Notes under the pieces: generated by a model | Databases searched by the model: none | Told to the model about the DNA's origin: nothing | What the model saw: only the letters and a program-made list of their open reading frames with translations | Part shown: positions 26,919 through 35,112 of the stretch, in pieces | Layout of the letters: each line of letters begins with the position of its first letter | How positions within the stretch are numbered: position 1 is the stretch's first letter | Position numbers and translations under genes: made by a program | Assembly (NCBI RefSeq): GCF_900129685.1 | Contig: NZ_FQWM01000003.1 | Coordinates: 19,886-83,885 of the forward strand | Direction of reading: 5' to 3' | Length of the DNA stretch: 64,000 nucleotides | DNA from: Cognatishimia maritima | GTDB taxonomy: Bacteria; Pseudomonadota; Alphaproteobacteria; Rhodobacterales; Rhodobacteraceae

Positions 26919-27695
26919 CTAAAGGGTCTGAAAGAACCGCCGCACTCTTTCGTTTTGGCTTTGTCGCATCATCGTATTGGGGTCAGCTTGAGCAATAATT
27001 TTGCCCTGGTCCATGAAGACGAGCTGGTCACAGACCCGTCCTAGAAAATCCATCTCATGGGACACAACAACAAGCGTCAGGCCTGTTTTCTTGAGTTCCA
27101 TAAAGAGCTGGGAAACCTCATTGACAAGTTCTGGGTCTAACGCCGAAGTCGGCTCGTCAAACAACAAGACCTGAGGTTTCAACGCCAAGGCGCGCGCAAT
27201 CGCAACCCGCTGTTTCTGACCACCGGACAGGTTGTTGGGAAAAACCTTACCAAGATGGGACACTTTGAGTCGGTGCATCAGGTTTTGCGCAGCTTGCGCC
27301 GCTTTTTCCGGTGCGATCCCGAGCGAAATTTCCTGGGCGAGCTCAATATTCCTCTTAACGCTAAGGTGCGGCCACAGTTGAAAGTCCTGAAAGACCATGC
27401 CGATACTTAGACGCGCCTTTAACCGTGCGGCTTTGTCAGGGCGAAATACGAGTCCGTCTTTTGTTCGTCCCTTTCCAATTGGCAGGCCGTTAAGCAGCAT
27501 AAAGCCGTCATCTAATGGGTCCAGCATTGCCATAGCCCTGAGTAAGGAGCTTTTGCCGCTGCCCGAGGGGCCAATCACGCCCAAGCATTCACCGCGCTCA
27601 ATATCAAGGTAGACATCATCGAGAATGCGAAGGTTTCCAGCCCTTCTCAATAAGTTCTCGGCCGCAAAAATGATATCACGAGGTTGATTGCTCAT
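26919..27695 (-). CDS. ABC transporter ATP-binding protein (polar amino-acid type)
   Basis: A 258-residue ATPase: Walker A GPSGSGKSS, Q-loop FQDFQLWPHL, signature LSGGQKQR, Walker B LLFDEP, H-loop VVSHEMD. Size and motifs match the GlnQ/HisP class. Its start overlaps the stop of the second permease by 4 bases (ATGA). With the binding protein and two permeases it forms a complete HAAT-type importer. In this operon the likely cargo is a small cationic nitrogen compound such as guanidine, a guanidino compound or urea-like solute (inference). Confidence 0.93.
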   Translation of the reverse strand: MSNQPRDIIFAAENLLRRAGNLRILDDVYLDIERGECLGVIGPSGSGKSSLLRAMAMLDPLDDGFMLLNGLPIGKGRTKDGLVFRPDKAARLKARLSIGMVFQDFQLWPHLSVKRNIELAQEISLGIAPEKAAQAAQNLMHRLKVSHLGKVFPNNLSGGQKQRVAIARALALKPQVLLFDEPTSALDPELVNEVSQLFMELKKTGLTLVVVSHEMDFLGRVCDQLVFMDQGKIIAQADPNTMMRQSQNERVRRFFQTL

Positions 27696-28408
27696 GGTTT
27701 GGCCTCCAACTCAAGGAATTTCAAACCTAATTTGCTCCGCCGAACGTTGCCGCCTTGTTTTTTACCAAGACGGCGATCAGCCCAACGACCCAAACTCGCG
27801 GCGGTGAATGTGATGCCCCAGTAAAACAGTGCGATGGTGGCGAAGACTTCGAAAGGCGCGAAGGTTCTACCCTGAACAACCAGCCCCTGATAGGTAAGTT
27901 CACCTACGGTAATTGCGCTGATAACCGAGCTTTCCTTAATCGTCATGATCGTGATATTGACAGTTGCCGGGATGGATGGCGGGATCATCTGCGGTATAAT
28001 GATGTGAATAAGTGTCTGAAATCGGCTAATGCCGACGACCTGACCGCTTTCCCATTGTTTAGTCGGAATTGCATCAAGCGCACCGCGGAACATCTCAGCA
28101 AAATAGGCGCCAGCAAAGAGCGAGAGTGCAAAGATGCCGCTCACCATCGGTGACGGTTGCAGCCCTGCTGACAACAGTCCGAAATGTAAAACGAAAACGA
28201 TCACGATGAACGGCACGCCGCGGAGCAAAACGAGCATTGTGCCGGCGGCCCATCGCACAGGCGGGGAAGGAAATTTGACCATCGAGGCGAACAAGATTCC
28301 CGCCGCAAAACCAAAGGCGACGGAAATGGTGCAGACAAAAACAGTGATCCCAAGCCCCTGTACAAAGAGGAGCCAATTTCCAAGAATAACGTTCGAATCA
28401 AGATTCAT
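27692..28408 (-). CDS. ABC transporter permease (polar amino-acid type)
   Basis: A 238-residue permease starting MNLDSNVILGNWLLFVQGLGITVFVC, with about five membrane segments and the conserved loop ESGQVVGISRFQTLIHIIIPQ (EAA motif region). It overlaps the first permease gene by 11 bases. The two permeases should form a heterodimeric channel. Confidence 0.9.
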   Translation of the reverse strand: MNLDSNVILGNWLLFVQGLGITVFVCTISVAFGFAAGILFASMVKFPSPPVRWAAGTMLVLLRGVPFIVIVFVLHFGLLSAGLQPSPMVSGIFALSLFAGAYFAEMFRGALDAIPTKQWESGQVVGISRFQTLIHIIIPQMIPPSIPATVNITIMTIKESSVISAITVGELTYQGLVVQGRTFAPFEVFATIALFYWGITFTAASLGRWADRRLGKKQGGNVRRSKLGLKFLELEAKP

Positions 28409-29069
28409 GACGCCCTCCGATCAACGCAAGTCGGGATTCAAGCAATTTTCCGATCACAACGATCACCAGGTAAATTGCGGCGAAAGCGGCCCCGACTGCG
28501 AGATAGGGCTCGAACGGACTAAACTCACTAGCACCTATCTGCTGCGCGACGCGCAGACCTTCTACAACAGTAATTACTGAAAGAAGCGCGGTGGCCTTCA
28601 GAACCATACTGCTCTCGCTCACGAGCATGGGAATGCAGACGCGCAGCAATTGAGGAAAGATCACTAAGCGCCAGATGTGAAATGGTTTAAGCCCAAGTGT
28701 CGCCGCCGCTTCGATTTGCCCGTCCTCAAGGTTGCGCAAACCGCCTCTAAAGATTTCCGTAATGAACACTGACGAATTTACAGTTAACGCTAGAATGCCG
28801 GCGCTGATTGCCGAAAGGTTCAAGCCCACCGCGGGAAGGGCATAATAGGCTAGAAAAATCTGTACTAGGATTGGTGTTCCCTGAATGAAGGATATGAATA
28901 AAGACACAATCTTGTTCACTAATTTGGCCTTGAACGTCCTAACAACCGTCAAAAGGGCGCCGGTGATTAGCGCGAAAAAGCAAATTACAACAGCCAGCCA
29001 AGCGTTGGTTAGCACTGCCACCAAAACCTGGGGCAGTGCCATTACAAATATCTCTGACTCGAAGCGCAT
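28398..29069 (-). CDS. ABC transporter permease (polar amino-acid type)
   Basis: 223 residues, with TNAWLAVVICFFALITGALLT as an early membrane segment and EAAATLGLKPFHIWRLVIFPQ as the EAA loop. The ATG at 29069 lies 5 bases after the binding-protein stop, with no clear ribosome site; the ATG at 29042 is an alternative. Confidence 0.88.
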   Translation of the reverse strand: MRFESEIFVMALPQVLVAVLTNAWLAVVICFFALITGALLTVVRTFKAKLVNKIVSLFISFIQGTPILVQIFLAYYALPAVGLNLSAISAGILALTVNSSVFITEIFRGGLRNLEDGQIEAAATLGLKPFHIWRLVIFPQLLRVCIPMLVSESSMVLKATALLSVITVVEGLRVAQQIGASEFSPFEPYLAVGAAFAAIYLVIVVIGKLLESRLALIGGRHES

Positions 29070-29074
29070 CGGTT

Positions 29075-29902
29075 TTAGAACGCCCCTTCTGGCAGATAGC
29101 CTTCGGTCGGGATGTCCATTTCAAAGCCGAACCACTTCTTCTGAAACTCTCCCATACGACCGTCGTCGCGCATCTCTTTGAGCTTGGCTGAAAGATAGTC
29201 GCGGAGATCGAGATCTGCAGGGCGCGTCACCCAAGCCAGATAAGTGTACTCAACCCCGGTGGTCACTGGCTGTCCAAGTTCAAAGAGATTCGGCCGGTCA
29301 CGCACCAGCACTGCCAAGGAAGGCAGTGCCTGGATGACAGCGTCTACTTCGCCGGATGCAAGCCCGACATAGGCATCAGGGAACGTGGGGTAAAGCTTCA
29401 ACTCGGCGTAGCCTTGGCTTTTGGCGGACAGGCGTTCGTCCAGAGCCCGCGCGATCGGTTCGGCAAACGAGGCAAGTTGCGTTCCCACCTTCAGACCTGC
29501 AAGATCGTCTTCCGAGGACAGTGTTTCACCCTTACGCGTCACGAAATAGGGCTGACCATCAGCAATAGGCATCGTAAAGGCGTATTTTTTGGCGCGCTCC
29601 TCGTTGATTGCGACGGTTGTAGCGACAAAGTCAAACTTTCCTGCAATCAAGCCCGGCAGGACCCCAGGCCAAGGCAGGTCAAGCTGTTCCAGTTCTACAT
29701 CCAATTCAGTCACGATTTCAGTTAGAAGATCTTTTCCATACCCTACGATTTTGCCGTCCTCGACAAATTCGAAGGGTGGAAATGCCGCTTCAGTCGCGAC
29801 TGTTACGCTCCCACTCGACTTGATGCTTTCAAAAGTGGATTCGGCCTGGACCGGCAGAGCTAAGCTTGCCGCGAGCAATGATGTGGAAATGATCGATTTC
29901 AT
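29075..29902 (-). CDS. ABC transporter periplasmic binding protein (SBP family 3)
   Basis: 275 residues from MKSIISTSLLAASLALPVQA, a clear Sec signal peptide, then a family 3 body: VATEAAFPPFEFVEDGKIVGYGKDL, FDFVATTVAINEERAKKYAFT and AKLKEMRDDGRMGEFQKKW. The ATG at 29902 has GAGGA upstream; a frame reaching 30004 is not needed. It heads the operon and diverges from the LysR gene. The ligand cannot be read directly; operon context suggests a guanidino or urea-like compound. Confidence 0.92.
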   Translation of the reverse strand: MKSIISTSLLAASLALPVQAESTFESIKSSGSVTVATEAAFPPFEFVEDGKIVGYGKDLLTEIVTELDVELEQLDLPWPGVLPGLIAGKFDFVATTVAINEERAKKYAFTMPIADGQPYFVTRKGETLSSEDDLAGLKVGTQLASFAEPIARALDERLSAKSQGYAELKLYPTFPDAYVGLASGEVDAVIQALPSLAVLVRDRPNLFELGQPVTTGVEYTYLAWVTRPADLDLRDYLSAKLKEMRDDGRMGEFQKKWFGFEMDIPTEGYLPEGAF

Positions 29903-29968
29903 CGAATAGTCCTCTGTTGAGTAAACTAGGGTGGTCTGATCGTTAACCGTCCGGTATGATGTGAAAAG

Positions 29969-29994
29969 TGCAAGTAACTGCACGCTTACTTGCA
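29969..29994. promoter_or_regulatory. Perfect palindromic operator between LysR and the nitrogen operon
   Basis: TGCAAGTAA (29969-29977), an 8-base spacer, and TTACTTGCA (29986-29994) form a perfect 9+9 inverted repeat with a T-N-A-rich LysR-box look. It lies 25 bases before the LysR start and 67 bases before the binding-protein start, right for autoregulation plus control of the divergent operon. Confidence 0.7.
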
Positions 29995-30018
29995 TCTCAC
30001 ACAACTTAATGAGGCGAT

Positions 30019-30963
30019 ATGAGACTGAATCGGCTGCAGATACATTCGCAAGACCTTGAGCTAATTCGTGTTTTCACCGAAGTGACAAGAGCTGGAGGCA
30101 TCAGTGCCGCCGAGGCTAGGCTGAAACTAGACCGCTCCACTATTAGTCGTCATGTTAAGTCACTGGAGACTCGCTTAGGCGGTACACTATGTCATCGCGG
30201 AAGGACCGGCTTTGCACTGACCGAACTGGGCCGCAATGTCTTCTATGCAGGAATCAAATTGGAAGATTCGATGGAAGAAGTGCGTTGCCGTTTGACCAGC
30301 GCGCGCTCCAAGTTCCGTGGTACCCTGCGGATTGGAGTGTCGGATCACTGCCTGACAAACCCAGCAGCACGTCTTATCGAAAGCATTGCCAAATTTCAAG
30401 AAGCAGCTCCGGATGTTTCTCTTCAAATCGAAACTGCCCCGCCAAGCAGTCTACTGGGCAAGGTCGCAGATCGCGACTTGCACGCGTGTGTTGTCGGATT
30501 GCCGATCGAAGAAGCCAAGTTTGAAACAATGCCATTATTTAGTGAGTATTTCGTATTGTGCGGCGCGAAATCGGCACTGGCTGATATCACCAGCCCCGAG
30601 GATCTGGGGCAAATTGGTTTTGGGCTTGCCGTACGTTCCGAAGAGAGGGCGTTTGAAGCGTCAGTGCTTGAGAAGCTGCCGATTCGCAGCCCTATTGCAC
30701 GGGCGAGGGGACTGGATTCGCTCGCGCTTCTGCTTGCGGCCGGACGGCATGTGGGATTGCTGCCAATGCACACATTACCACATATTTCGGGTCCAGATCA
30801 TGAACTTGCACTGGTGCCTCGCTCGGAGCGCCTGACAGCAGAGCGGAAATTTGTGTTCGCACGACTTCGATCGCGCGCACCTTCTAGATCGTTAGAGTTC
30901 CTAATGAAATGCATGAAAGAAGAGCATGCAATTGATCAGCATCAACTGGGAGATCAAATTTGA
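30019..30963 (+). CDS. LysR-family transcription regulator
   Basis: 314 residues. The N-terminal winged HTH (ELIRVFTEVTRAGGISAAEARLKLDRSTISRHVKSLETRLG) is followed by a LysR substrate-binding domain (about 105-300) with GTLRIGVSDHCLTNPAARLIE. It is divergent from the importer/DUF1989/allophanate hydrolase operon, with the palindrome at 29969-29994 between them, so it most likely controls that operon in response to its substrate. Confidence 0.93.
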   Translation: MRLNRLQIHSQDLELIRVFTEVTRAGGISAAEARLKLDRSTISRHVKSLETRLGGTLCHRGRTGFALTELGRNVFYAGIKLEDSMEEVRCRLTSARSKFRGTLRIGVSDHCLTNPAARLIESIAKFQEAAPDVSLQIETAPPSSLLGKVADRDLHACVVGLPIEEAKFETMPLFSEYFVLCGAKSALADITSPEDLGQIGFGLAVRSEERAFEASVLEKLPIRSPIARARGLDSLALLLAAGRHVGLLPMHTLPHISGPDHELALVPRSERLTAERKFVFARLRSRAPSRSLEFLMKCMKEEHAIDQHQLGDQI

Positions 30964-31040
30964 TTGTTGGCGCATGATCGACGACCGATGCATCTGGATG
31001 ATGCTTTCCGGGGCTGGCGGACTATCGCCCGGACCTGAAG

Positions 31041-31290
31041 ATGGTCAACCCCAATGCGGCAGCGATCGATTTCGGTTCGAGCATACATTTGTAGACTGTT
31101 AACCCCAGCGAGAGGCCTTTCCGGTGTGCGCCTTCGCGACGTTCGCACAAAATCTCGCTGCCTGTTTCGGGCCGAGCAACGCCAGCAGCGTAGCTATGAA
31201 AGAAACCGGTGTTTGCTGGATACGAACCTTCGAGATCCTAAAACGCATCGCATTGAGATTATCCTCGTGCTACCCGCTACGCACAGAATG
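31041..31290 (+). pseudogene. IS110-family transposase remnant (N-terminal, third subgroup)
   Basis: The sequence reads MVNPNAAAIDFGSSIHL then a stop, continuing in another frame with VCAFATFAQNLAA and SSVAMKETGVCWIRTFEIL. This matches the start of an IS110-type transposase (normally AIDIGSxMH and SVAMESTGVYWIPxFEIL). It has a stop and at least one frameshift and ends at the IS3 end at 31299. Confidence 0.7.
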
Positions 31291-31298
31291 TGCAGGGG

Positions 31299-31626
31299 TG
31301 ATCAGCCCCATTTAAATGGCCAACATTGAGTGTTAATGCATAATTTGCCTGTGATCCATCGGGACGATGGTTTCAGGCGCTGGCGGCCGATTGCCCAGTG
31401 CGCTGTGTGGGCGTTTTGTGTTATAATGTCTCCTTCATTGTTCGATCAAGATTTGTGCTTCGCGCAAGCTTTAGAACATCTCCTCGTTGAGCAGCTCATC
31501 CCTGAACCGGCGATTGAAGCTTTCACAATATCCGTTCTCCCAAGGGCTCCCCGGTTCGATGTAAGCTGTCTTGGCGCCAATGGCGGCTAACCAATCTCGG
31601 GCAGCCTCGGCGACAAATTCCGGCCC
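31299..31626 (-). pseudogene. IS3 orfB tail (copy 2)
   Basis: The minus strand encodes [17 protein letters not shown], then [18 protein letters not shown] with the catalytic Glu, [13 protein letters not shown], a stop, and the tail RRHYNTKRPHSALGNRPPAPE. The sequence begins at GPEF exactly where IS110 starts, as in copy 1. Confidence 0.8.
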
Positions 31627-31994
31627 TAGCACCTTGGGAAGAAGCGTTTGTTTATGGTTATGGCCACCCGCAGCCCCCAAATAGCGCAGCGGGTGGCCAT
31701 AACTGGGTCTCAGGTCTCAACATTGGTTTTGCACAAACCACACTGATGAGGAGACTGGCTATGACTACCACCTATTCTACCGCTTCGACCGTGCTGGTCG
31801 CTATCGACATTTCTAAACATCGCCATGAGACGCTGATCGGCATCCCTGGGAAAATGCGTCACCGACGTTTGACAATCATGAACATGCTGGAAGACTTCCA
31901 GCGCCTGTCTGACATCCTCGCCAGCTACGACCTGACGGTTCGGATCGCGTTCGAGGCGACTGGCAACTATCATAGAACGCTGGCGCAGCATCTC
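31627..31994 (+). pseudogene. IS110 element (copy 2), left end and truncated transposase
   Basis: The non-coding leader (31627-31760) aligns with that of copy 1: same left-terminal CACCTT sequence, same loop, and GGGTCTCAGGTCTC after the hairpin. The transposase starts at ATG 31761 (STVLVAIDISKHRHETLIG) and runs through AFEATGNYHRTLAQHL before joining IS3 orfA sequence. About 78 of roughly 410 residues remain, so it is inactive. Confidence 0.82.
31657..31703 (+). ncRNA. Candidate bridge-RNA hairpin (IS110 copy 2)
   Basis: GTTATGGCCACCCGC (31657-31671) pairs perfectly with GCGGGTGGCCATAAC (31689-31703), a 15-bp stem around AGCCCCCAAATAGCGCA. Compared with the hairpin at 1920-1968, four pairs are replaced on both sides (C-G to T-A, A-T to G-C, T-A to C-G, T-A to C-G), while the loop is nearly unchanged. 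Confidence 0.55.
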
Positions 31995-32100
31995 CGATCT
32001 GTCTGATCGCATCACGACGGGACATGCCTTGATCCATCAGAACTTCAACCTACCGTAACTTCCATACAATCTCTTCAGGCTTCGGTCTCTTGCTTGCCAT
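31995..32100 (-). pseudogene. IS3 orfA 5' fragment (copy 2)
   Basis: From ATG at 32098-32100 the minus strand encodes MASKRPKPEEIVWKLR, a stop, then VEVLMDQGMSRRDAIRQIG, matching the start of OrfA at 4358. It stops at the deletion junction near 31994. Confidence 0.8.
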
Positions 32101-32156
32101 TCTTGGTCATCCGTTTCCTAAACACAACGGTGGACCAATTCAGTTGGGGAGGCTCA

Positions 32157-32630
32157 GATTCTGATTACCTTACAATCGACGGTCGGCAATTGCACATCCT
32201 GCTGACGATTCAGAAAGCCGGGTCGCTTAGCGGCGCGCTTGCTGGACATGAACCAATCGACCGTCAGCGATTGGCTGGAGCAGCTGCGTGCGCGCACCGG
32301 CGATCTGCTGTTCGTGCGATCTGGAAACGGTTTGACACCGACCAAACGCGCCAACGCGCTGTTCCCCGGCGCCGAGGCCGCCCCGCGCCATGTCGACGCG
32401 ATATTCGCGGCGCCCGACCGCACCATCGACATGGTGCGTCCGGGCTCGGCGTTCGAGATCATGCAGGGCCTGTAACAGGGGACATTGGATATCGGGTTCC
32501 TGCCTCTCGTCGACGATGCGGACGATGGCATCATGCAGCCCAAACTGACATCCTCTACCGATATCATCCACTCCGACCCCAGGCATCCGCTTGAGAAAGG
32601 CGATCTCGACGCCCTTCGCGCCCGGCCCCA
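32157..32630 (+). pseudogene. LysR-family regulator pseudogene
   Basis: Two frames together give a LysR HTH: QLHILLTIQKAGSLSGA, a shift near 32236, then LLDMNQSTVSDWLEQLRART and LFVRSGNGLTPTKRA. After FEIMQGL there is a stop, then DIGFLPLVDDADD in the same region, consistent with a deleted substrate-binding domain. The 5' end is cut by the IS3 element end at 32156. Confidence 0.7.
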
Positions 32631-33089
32631 AGTGCGAGGCAAAGCAGTGCCATCGCCTGCGGCTCGGGGTAGAGGCTTTCAACGCGCATGCCTTCGTCAA
32701 GGATAATCCGGTGTTTTGCAAAGAGCAGCGCGTTATACCCGACATGGCGCTGACCCTTGCGCACACGGGCGGCGCCAACAGCGGCAAGGCTCTCTGCATG
32801 GCCCATGGCCTCGCGGTACCGTCAAGGATCAGGGCGCGGGCTGGGGCGACATTATCAGTTTGCGCCCTGGCTGCCCGGGTCCCAAGGCGCCGGCCGTGAT
32901 TTCAACGGGTTTCTGGCTGTCGGACGCTCCGTTGGTAAAATCAAGTTACCTGGCGAAGTGGTGCAGGAGCGGTTGTGGACCTAGAGCAAGTTCCTTGCCA
33001 GCTAACTAAACCGAAAATGTGAATTATGTTCGAGCGTCAATCGGGAAGAAGGAGGCTTTTGTCCCTCCTCCTGTCCACAAATACGCCAA
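32631..33089. other. Decayed, unassigned sequence
   Basis: About 460 GC-rich bases with no supported gene. Overlapping frames on both strands have no recognisable domain or ribosome site. Possibly remains of the LysR pseudogene's 3' half or of a neighbouring gene. Confidence 0.35.
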
Positions 33090-33569
33090 TCACGCCACAT
33101 CCAGATGCGCCTCGATGAACCAGAGCGACTGGTCAAGAAACCGAGAGGTGGCGGTCAGCAGGTCCGCAGTGTTGGCGTCTCCCGCCTCGTCGGTTATGTC
33201 GATACCTTCACGTACAGTATTGCCCAAGGCGGCAAATCGATCGGCAAGGGCAGCCAGGTGATCGACCCCGCGGGTTGCGCCCAGTGGATATTCCTGCAGC
33301 CCCGAGTTGCCCGCCACAGCCTCGGCCCGCCCATCGGGCGCACCCCCGAGTGTCGCGATCCGCTCGGCCATTTCGTCGATTTCCGCGTCGAGCGGCGCGA
33401 CGAAGCTGTCGAAAAGTTCATGGAGTTGCTGAAAATGCGGTCCGCGCACTGTCCAATGCGCCTGTTTGGCCGCAAGCCGCAGTGACAAGGCGTCGGCCAG
33501 GGCGGTTTGCAAGGTGGCGATGCTGGTTTTGCGGGCATTGTCGGAAAGGCCCAGTCGTGTCTGTCTCAT
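33090..33569 (-). CDS. dps: Dps-family DNA-binding ferritin-like protein
   Basis: 159 residues from MRQTRLGLSDNARKTS; the ATG at 33569 has GGAGAAAGA upstream. The inter-subunit ferroxidase ligands are all present: His38, His50, Asp54, Asp65 and Glu69 in KQAHWTVRG, LHELFDSF and DEMAER. Dps stores iron using peroxide and protects DNA. It lies 22 bases after the flavoprotein reductase gene (33592-35016) in the same direction, so both are probably one stress-response transcript. Confidence 0.93.
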   Translation of the reverse strand: MRQTRLGLSDNARKTSIATLQTALADALSLRLAAKQAHWTVRGPHFQQLHELFDSFVAPLDAEIDEMAERIATLGGAPDGRAEAVAGNSGLQEYPLGATRGVDHLAALADRFAALGNTVREGIDITDEAGDANTADLLTATSRFLDQSLWFIEAHLDVA

Positions 33570-33591
33570 AATCTTTCTCCTTTGATGTCGT

Positions 33592-35016
33592 TCAGGCACC
33601 AGGGCCGCAGTCGATGCAGCGCGGCGGGGGCATGGCGCCCATTTGCAGGTTGGCGTTGAGGATCCGCAGCGCAGTGCGCAGCCCTTCCTCGATGACGGGG
33701 TGGTAAAACGGGCGCTCAAGCATCTCGTCCACGGTCAGGCGCGATTGCAGCGACCAAGCCAGCAGATGGGCCAGATGCTCTGCACGCGGTCCGATCATCT
33801 CGGCCCCGAGGAAACGGCCGGTGTTGTATTCGCCGTAGACCCGAAGAAGGCCCTTGTTGACGCCCATCACCCGCGCACGACCCTGATCGGCCCAGTCGAG
33901 CGACCCGACGGCGAAATCCGCTCCGCGTTCGGTCAGCGCCCGGTGCGTCTCGCCCACCATCATGATCTGCGGATCGCTGAACATGACCGAGATCGGCGCG
34001 CTTTTGGTGAAGCGGCGAATGTCCGGCCAATGCGCGGCGTTGTAGCCCGCGGTTGCCCCTTCGTCGGCGGCCTCGTGCAGAAGCGGGATGATGTTGTTGG
34101 CGTCACCCGCGATGAAAATCGGGGCATCGCCGCATTGCCCGGTGTAAAGGTCGAACACGGGCACGCCCCGCGCATCCAGCTTAAGCGAGGTGTTCTCCAG
34201 CCCCAGCTTGTCGACATTGGGCCGCCGGCCCGTGGCGATCAGGGCATATTCGTACTCCAGCGTCTCGCCGTTCAGGTCGACGGCGACGCCCGTGTCAGTG
34301 CGGCGGTGGCCGGTCACGTCGGCATGGGAGTGGAAGTCGAATTCAGCCGTGAAGATGCGGTTCGCCTGGGCCAAAACCTCGGGGTCGCTCAGTGGGCCCA
34401 CGAGGTTGTCGCGGCCAAAGAGGCTGACCCGTACGCCGAGCCGGTGCAGCGCCTGCCCCAGTTCTAGCCCGATAACGCCCGCGCCAAATACGGCGACGGA
34501 ACTGGGCAAGGTATCCCAGGAGAACACATCGTCGTTCACGATCAGCCTGTCACCGAAATTCTCGAAGAATGGCAGAATGTTGGGCCGCGACCCGGTGGCG
34601 ATGATGATCGTCTCGGCCTCGACCCTGCGCCCGTCGCTGAGCGCTAGCGTGGTGTCGGACAGGAAACTGGCACGGGAGCGGATCCGGTGCTGTTCCGGCC
34701 AGCCTTCAACCGTCTCTTCGACAAAGCCGACGAAGCGGTCCCGCTCGCTGCGCACCCGAGCCATGACGGCGGCGCCATCGATCTGCGGTGCGGCATAAGT
34801 CACGCCCATCGGCGCGGTGTGGTTGCCTGCATAGGCCGCCTCGGCAGCGGCGATCAGGAGCTTCGATGGCATGCAGCCGACCCGGGCGCAGGTGGTGCCG
34901 TAGGGTCCATCCTCGATCAGTAGTACGTCGTCCGTCGTCTTGGTAATTTCACGGTAGGCACGCATTCCCGCGCTGCCCGCACCGATGACGGCGACTTTGG
35001 TTTTGAGTGTGGCCAT
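33592..35016 (-). CDS. Class I FAD disulfide oxidoreductase (dihydrolipoyl dehydrogenase-like)
   Basis: 474 residues: FAD motif VAVIGAGSAGMRAYRE, redox-active Cys43/Cys48 in GTTCARVGCMPSK, NAD(P) motif VAVFGAGVIGLELGQAL, FAD-binding IFIAGDANN, and the C-terminal dimer domain with YHPVIEEGL supplying the His-Glu pair. The protein ends RCIDCGPGA, a C-terminal CxxC not typical of lipoamide dehydrogenase; it could be an extra thiol shuttle. No lipoyl enzyme genes are nearby, and pairing with Dps suggests a redox-stress role. The true substrate is unknown (dihydrolipoamide, mercuric ion or another disulfide). Confidence 0.88.
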   Translation of the reverse strand: MATLKTKVAVIGAGSAGMRAYREITKTTDDVLLIEDGPYGTTCARVGCMPSKLLIAAAEAAYAGNHTAPMGVTYAAPQIDGAAVMARVRSERDRFVGFVEETVEGWPEQHRIRSRASFLSDTTLALSDGRRVEAETIIIATGSRPNILPFFENFGDRLIVNDDVFSWDTLPSSVAVFGAGVIGLELGQALHRLGVRVSLFGRDNLVGPLSDPEVLAQANRIFTAEFDFHSHADVTGHRRTDTGVAVDLNGETLEYEYALIATGRRPNVDKLGLENTSLKLDARGVPVFDLYTGQCGDAPIFIAGDANNIIPLLHEAADEGATAGYNAAHWPDIRRFTKSAPISVMFSDPQIMMVGETHRALTERGADFAVGSLDWADQGRARVMGVNKGLLRVYGEYNTGRFLGAEMIGPRAEHLAHLLAWSLQSRLTVDEMLERPFYHPVIEEGLRTALRILNANLQMGAMPPPRCIDCGPGA

Positions 35017-35062
35017 GGTCGATCCCTTTCGTTGGGATCAGAGCTAATTCAGTACATAAACA

Positions 35063-35080
35063 GAATGAACGGCCTCATTC
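35063..35080. promoter_or_regulatory. Inverted repeat GAATGA-N6-TCATTC upstream of flavoprotein gene
   Basis: GAATGA (35063-35068) and TCATTC (35075-35080) lie 47 bases before the flavoprotein ATG. The same half-sites form the perfect palindrome at 36055-36068 on the other side of the LysR gene, suggesting one regulator for both. Confidence 0.55.
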
Positions 35081-35112
35081 CTGAATAGATAATTTTACGA
35101 TACGGAATAATA

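Larger units (their letters stand above)
31299..32156 (-). mobile_element. IS3-family element (copy 2) with nested, internally deleted IS110
   Basis: Outer ends read TGATCAGCCCC (from 31299) and TGAGCCTCCCCAACTG (inward from 32156), resembling copy 1 at 1559-4414. The minus strand has an orfB tail (31299-31626) and the first third of orfA (31995-32100). Between them is the left part of an IS110 element. A deletion with junction near 31994 joined the IS110 transposase gene to orfA, removing the rest of both. Confidence 0.8.

Noticed and set aside
28398..30018. Guanidine or other riboswitch ahead of the nitrogen operon
   Set aside because: The leader between 29902 and 30018 is short, fully explained by promoters and the LysR palindrome, and I see no riboswitch-like conserved stem set.
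33643..34467. Plus-strand open frame (274 codons) opposite the disulfide reductase
   Set aside because: Shadow of a gene with complete FAD, NAD and Cys-pair motifs.
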